NCBI GenBank assembly: GCA_037447655.1
Contig: JBBHKE010002227.1
Location: 55,901-96,685 of the forward strand
DNA from: Zygnema cylindricum
Lineage: Eukaryota > Streptophyta > Zygnematophyceae > Zygnematales > Zygnemataceae
Length of the DNA: 40,785 nt
Direction of reading: 5' to 3'
The notes under the pieces were generated by a model. It was not told the DNA's origin and ran no database searches. It was given only the letters and a program-made list of their open reading frames with translations. A program made the translations under genes and the position numbers. Shown piece after piece: positions 40,478-40,785 of the stretch; the first letter of the stretch is position 1, and every line of letters begins with the position of its first letter.

Positions 40478-40785
40478 CGCAAAATGAAATAAAATAGGAA
40501 CAGGGTTGAGATTCCCGTATAACATACAAAACGCATGTTATCCGTATAACATACCCGCATGCCAGTGGATGAAAACTTGATACTCAGTTTGGCTTGTAAT
40601 CGTTGACGGAGACTTTTTTGTTCAACGCGCACATGCACAGCCGAACTTGCGCTGTAGGCATTAAAGAATTTCTAACCTTTGCTGTTTTAAGAAAAAGTGA
40701 TTATTTTTAGGGCAGGCCCTTTTTTGTCATGTAATGTGACGGGCAGCAATAAACGACTAATTATTTTAAATCACGCTTTAAACTT

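Overview
The window looks like nuclear DNA of a green-lineage (Viridiplantae) eukaryote. A streptophyte alga is my best guess, but the species cannot be named from the sequence alone. The evidence is two intron-rich plant-type genes. One is a FAB1/PIKfyve-type lipid kinase with an N-terminal FYVE finger. The other is a plastid-type glutathione reductase whose N-terminus resembles a primary-plastid transit peptide. Between and around them is repeat-rich DNA with many small non-autonomous transposons and very long microsatellites. I found no convincing tRNA, rRNA, CRISPR or complete transposase gene.

Layout. 1-5346 (minus strand): first five coding exons (941 codons) of FAB1; the rest of the gene, including the kinase domain, lies beyond the left edge. 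5347-30425: about 25 kb without a recognisable protein gene. It holds TA-flanked mariner/Stowaway-like MITEs, TTA/TAA-flanked PIF/Harbinger-like elements, two hAT-like elements with perfect 8-bp target duplications, a 570-bp inverted repeat, two minisatellites, a 650-bp polypyrimidine tract, a 1.8-kb satellite of about 35-bp units, a 600-bp GAT microsatellite and an array of five structured, RNA-like repeats. 30426-36870 (plus strand): complete glutathione reductase gene of nine or ten coding exons. 36884-38184: a 1.3-kb block of (CT)n, (CCCT)n, (GGGGTT)n, GT-rich and (GTGC)n DNA that starts 13 bp after the glutathione reductase stop codon. 38185-40785: AT-rich spacer with further degenerate repeats.

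The two genes have no evident functional link. FAB1 makes PtdIns(3,5)P2 on endosomal and vacuolar membranes. Glutathione reductase regenerates GSH in the plastid and possibly the mitochondrion. The main interest is the transposon archaeology, notably a three-deep nest at 20060-21917 with target duplications still readable at the two inner levels. Also notable are the tandem structured repeats at 27745-28412 and the splicing oddities of the glutathione reductase gene: a GC-AG intron, a competing in-frame acceptor, and a 66-nt last intron that is open in frame.
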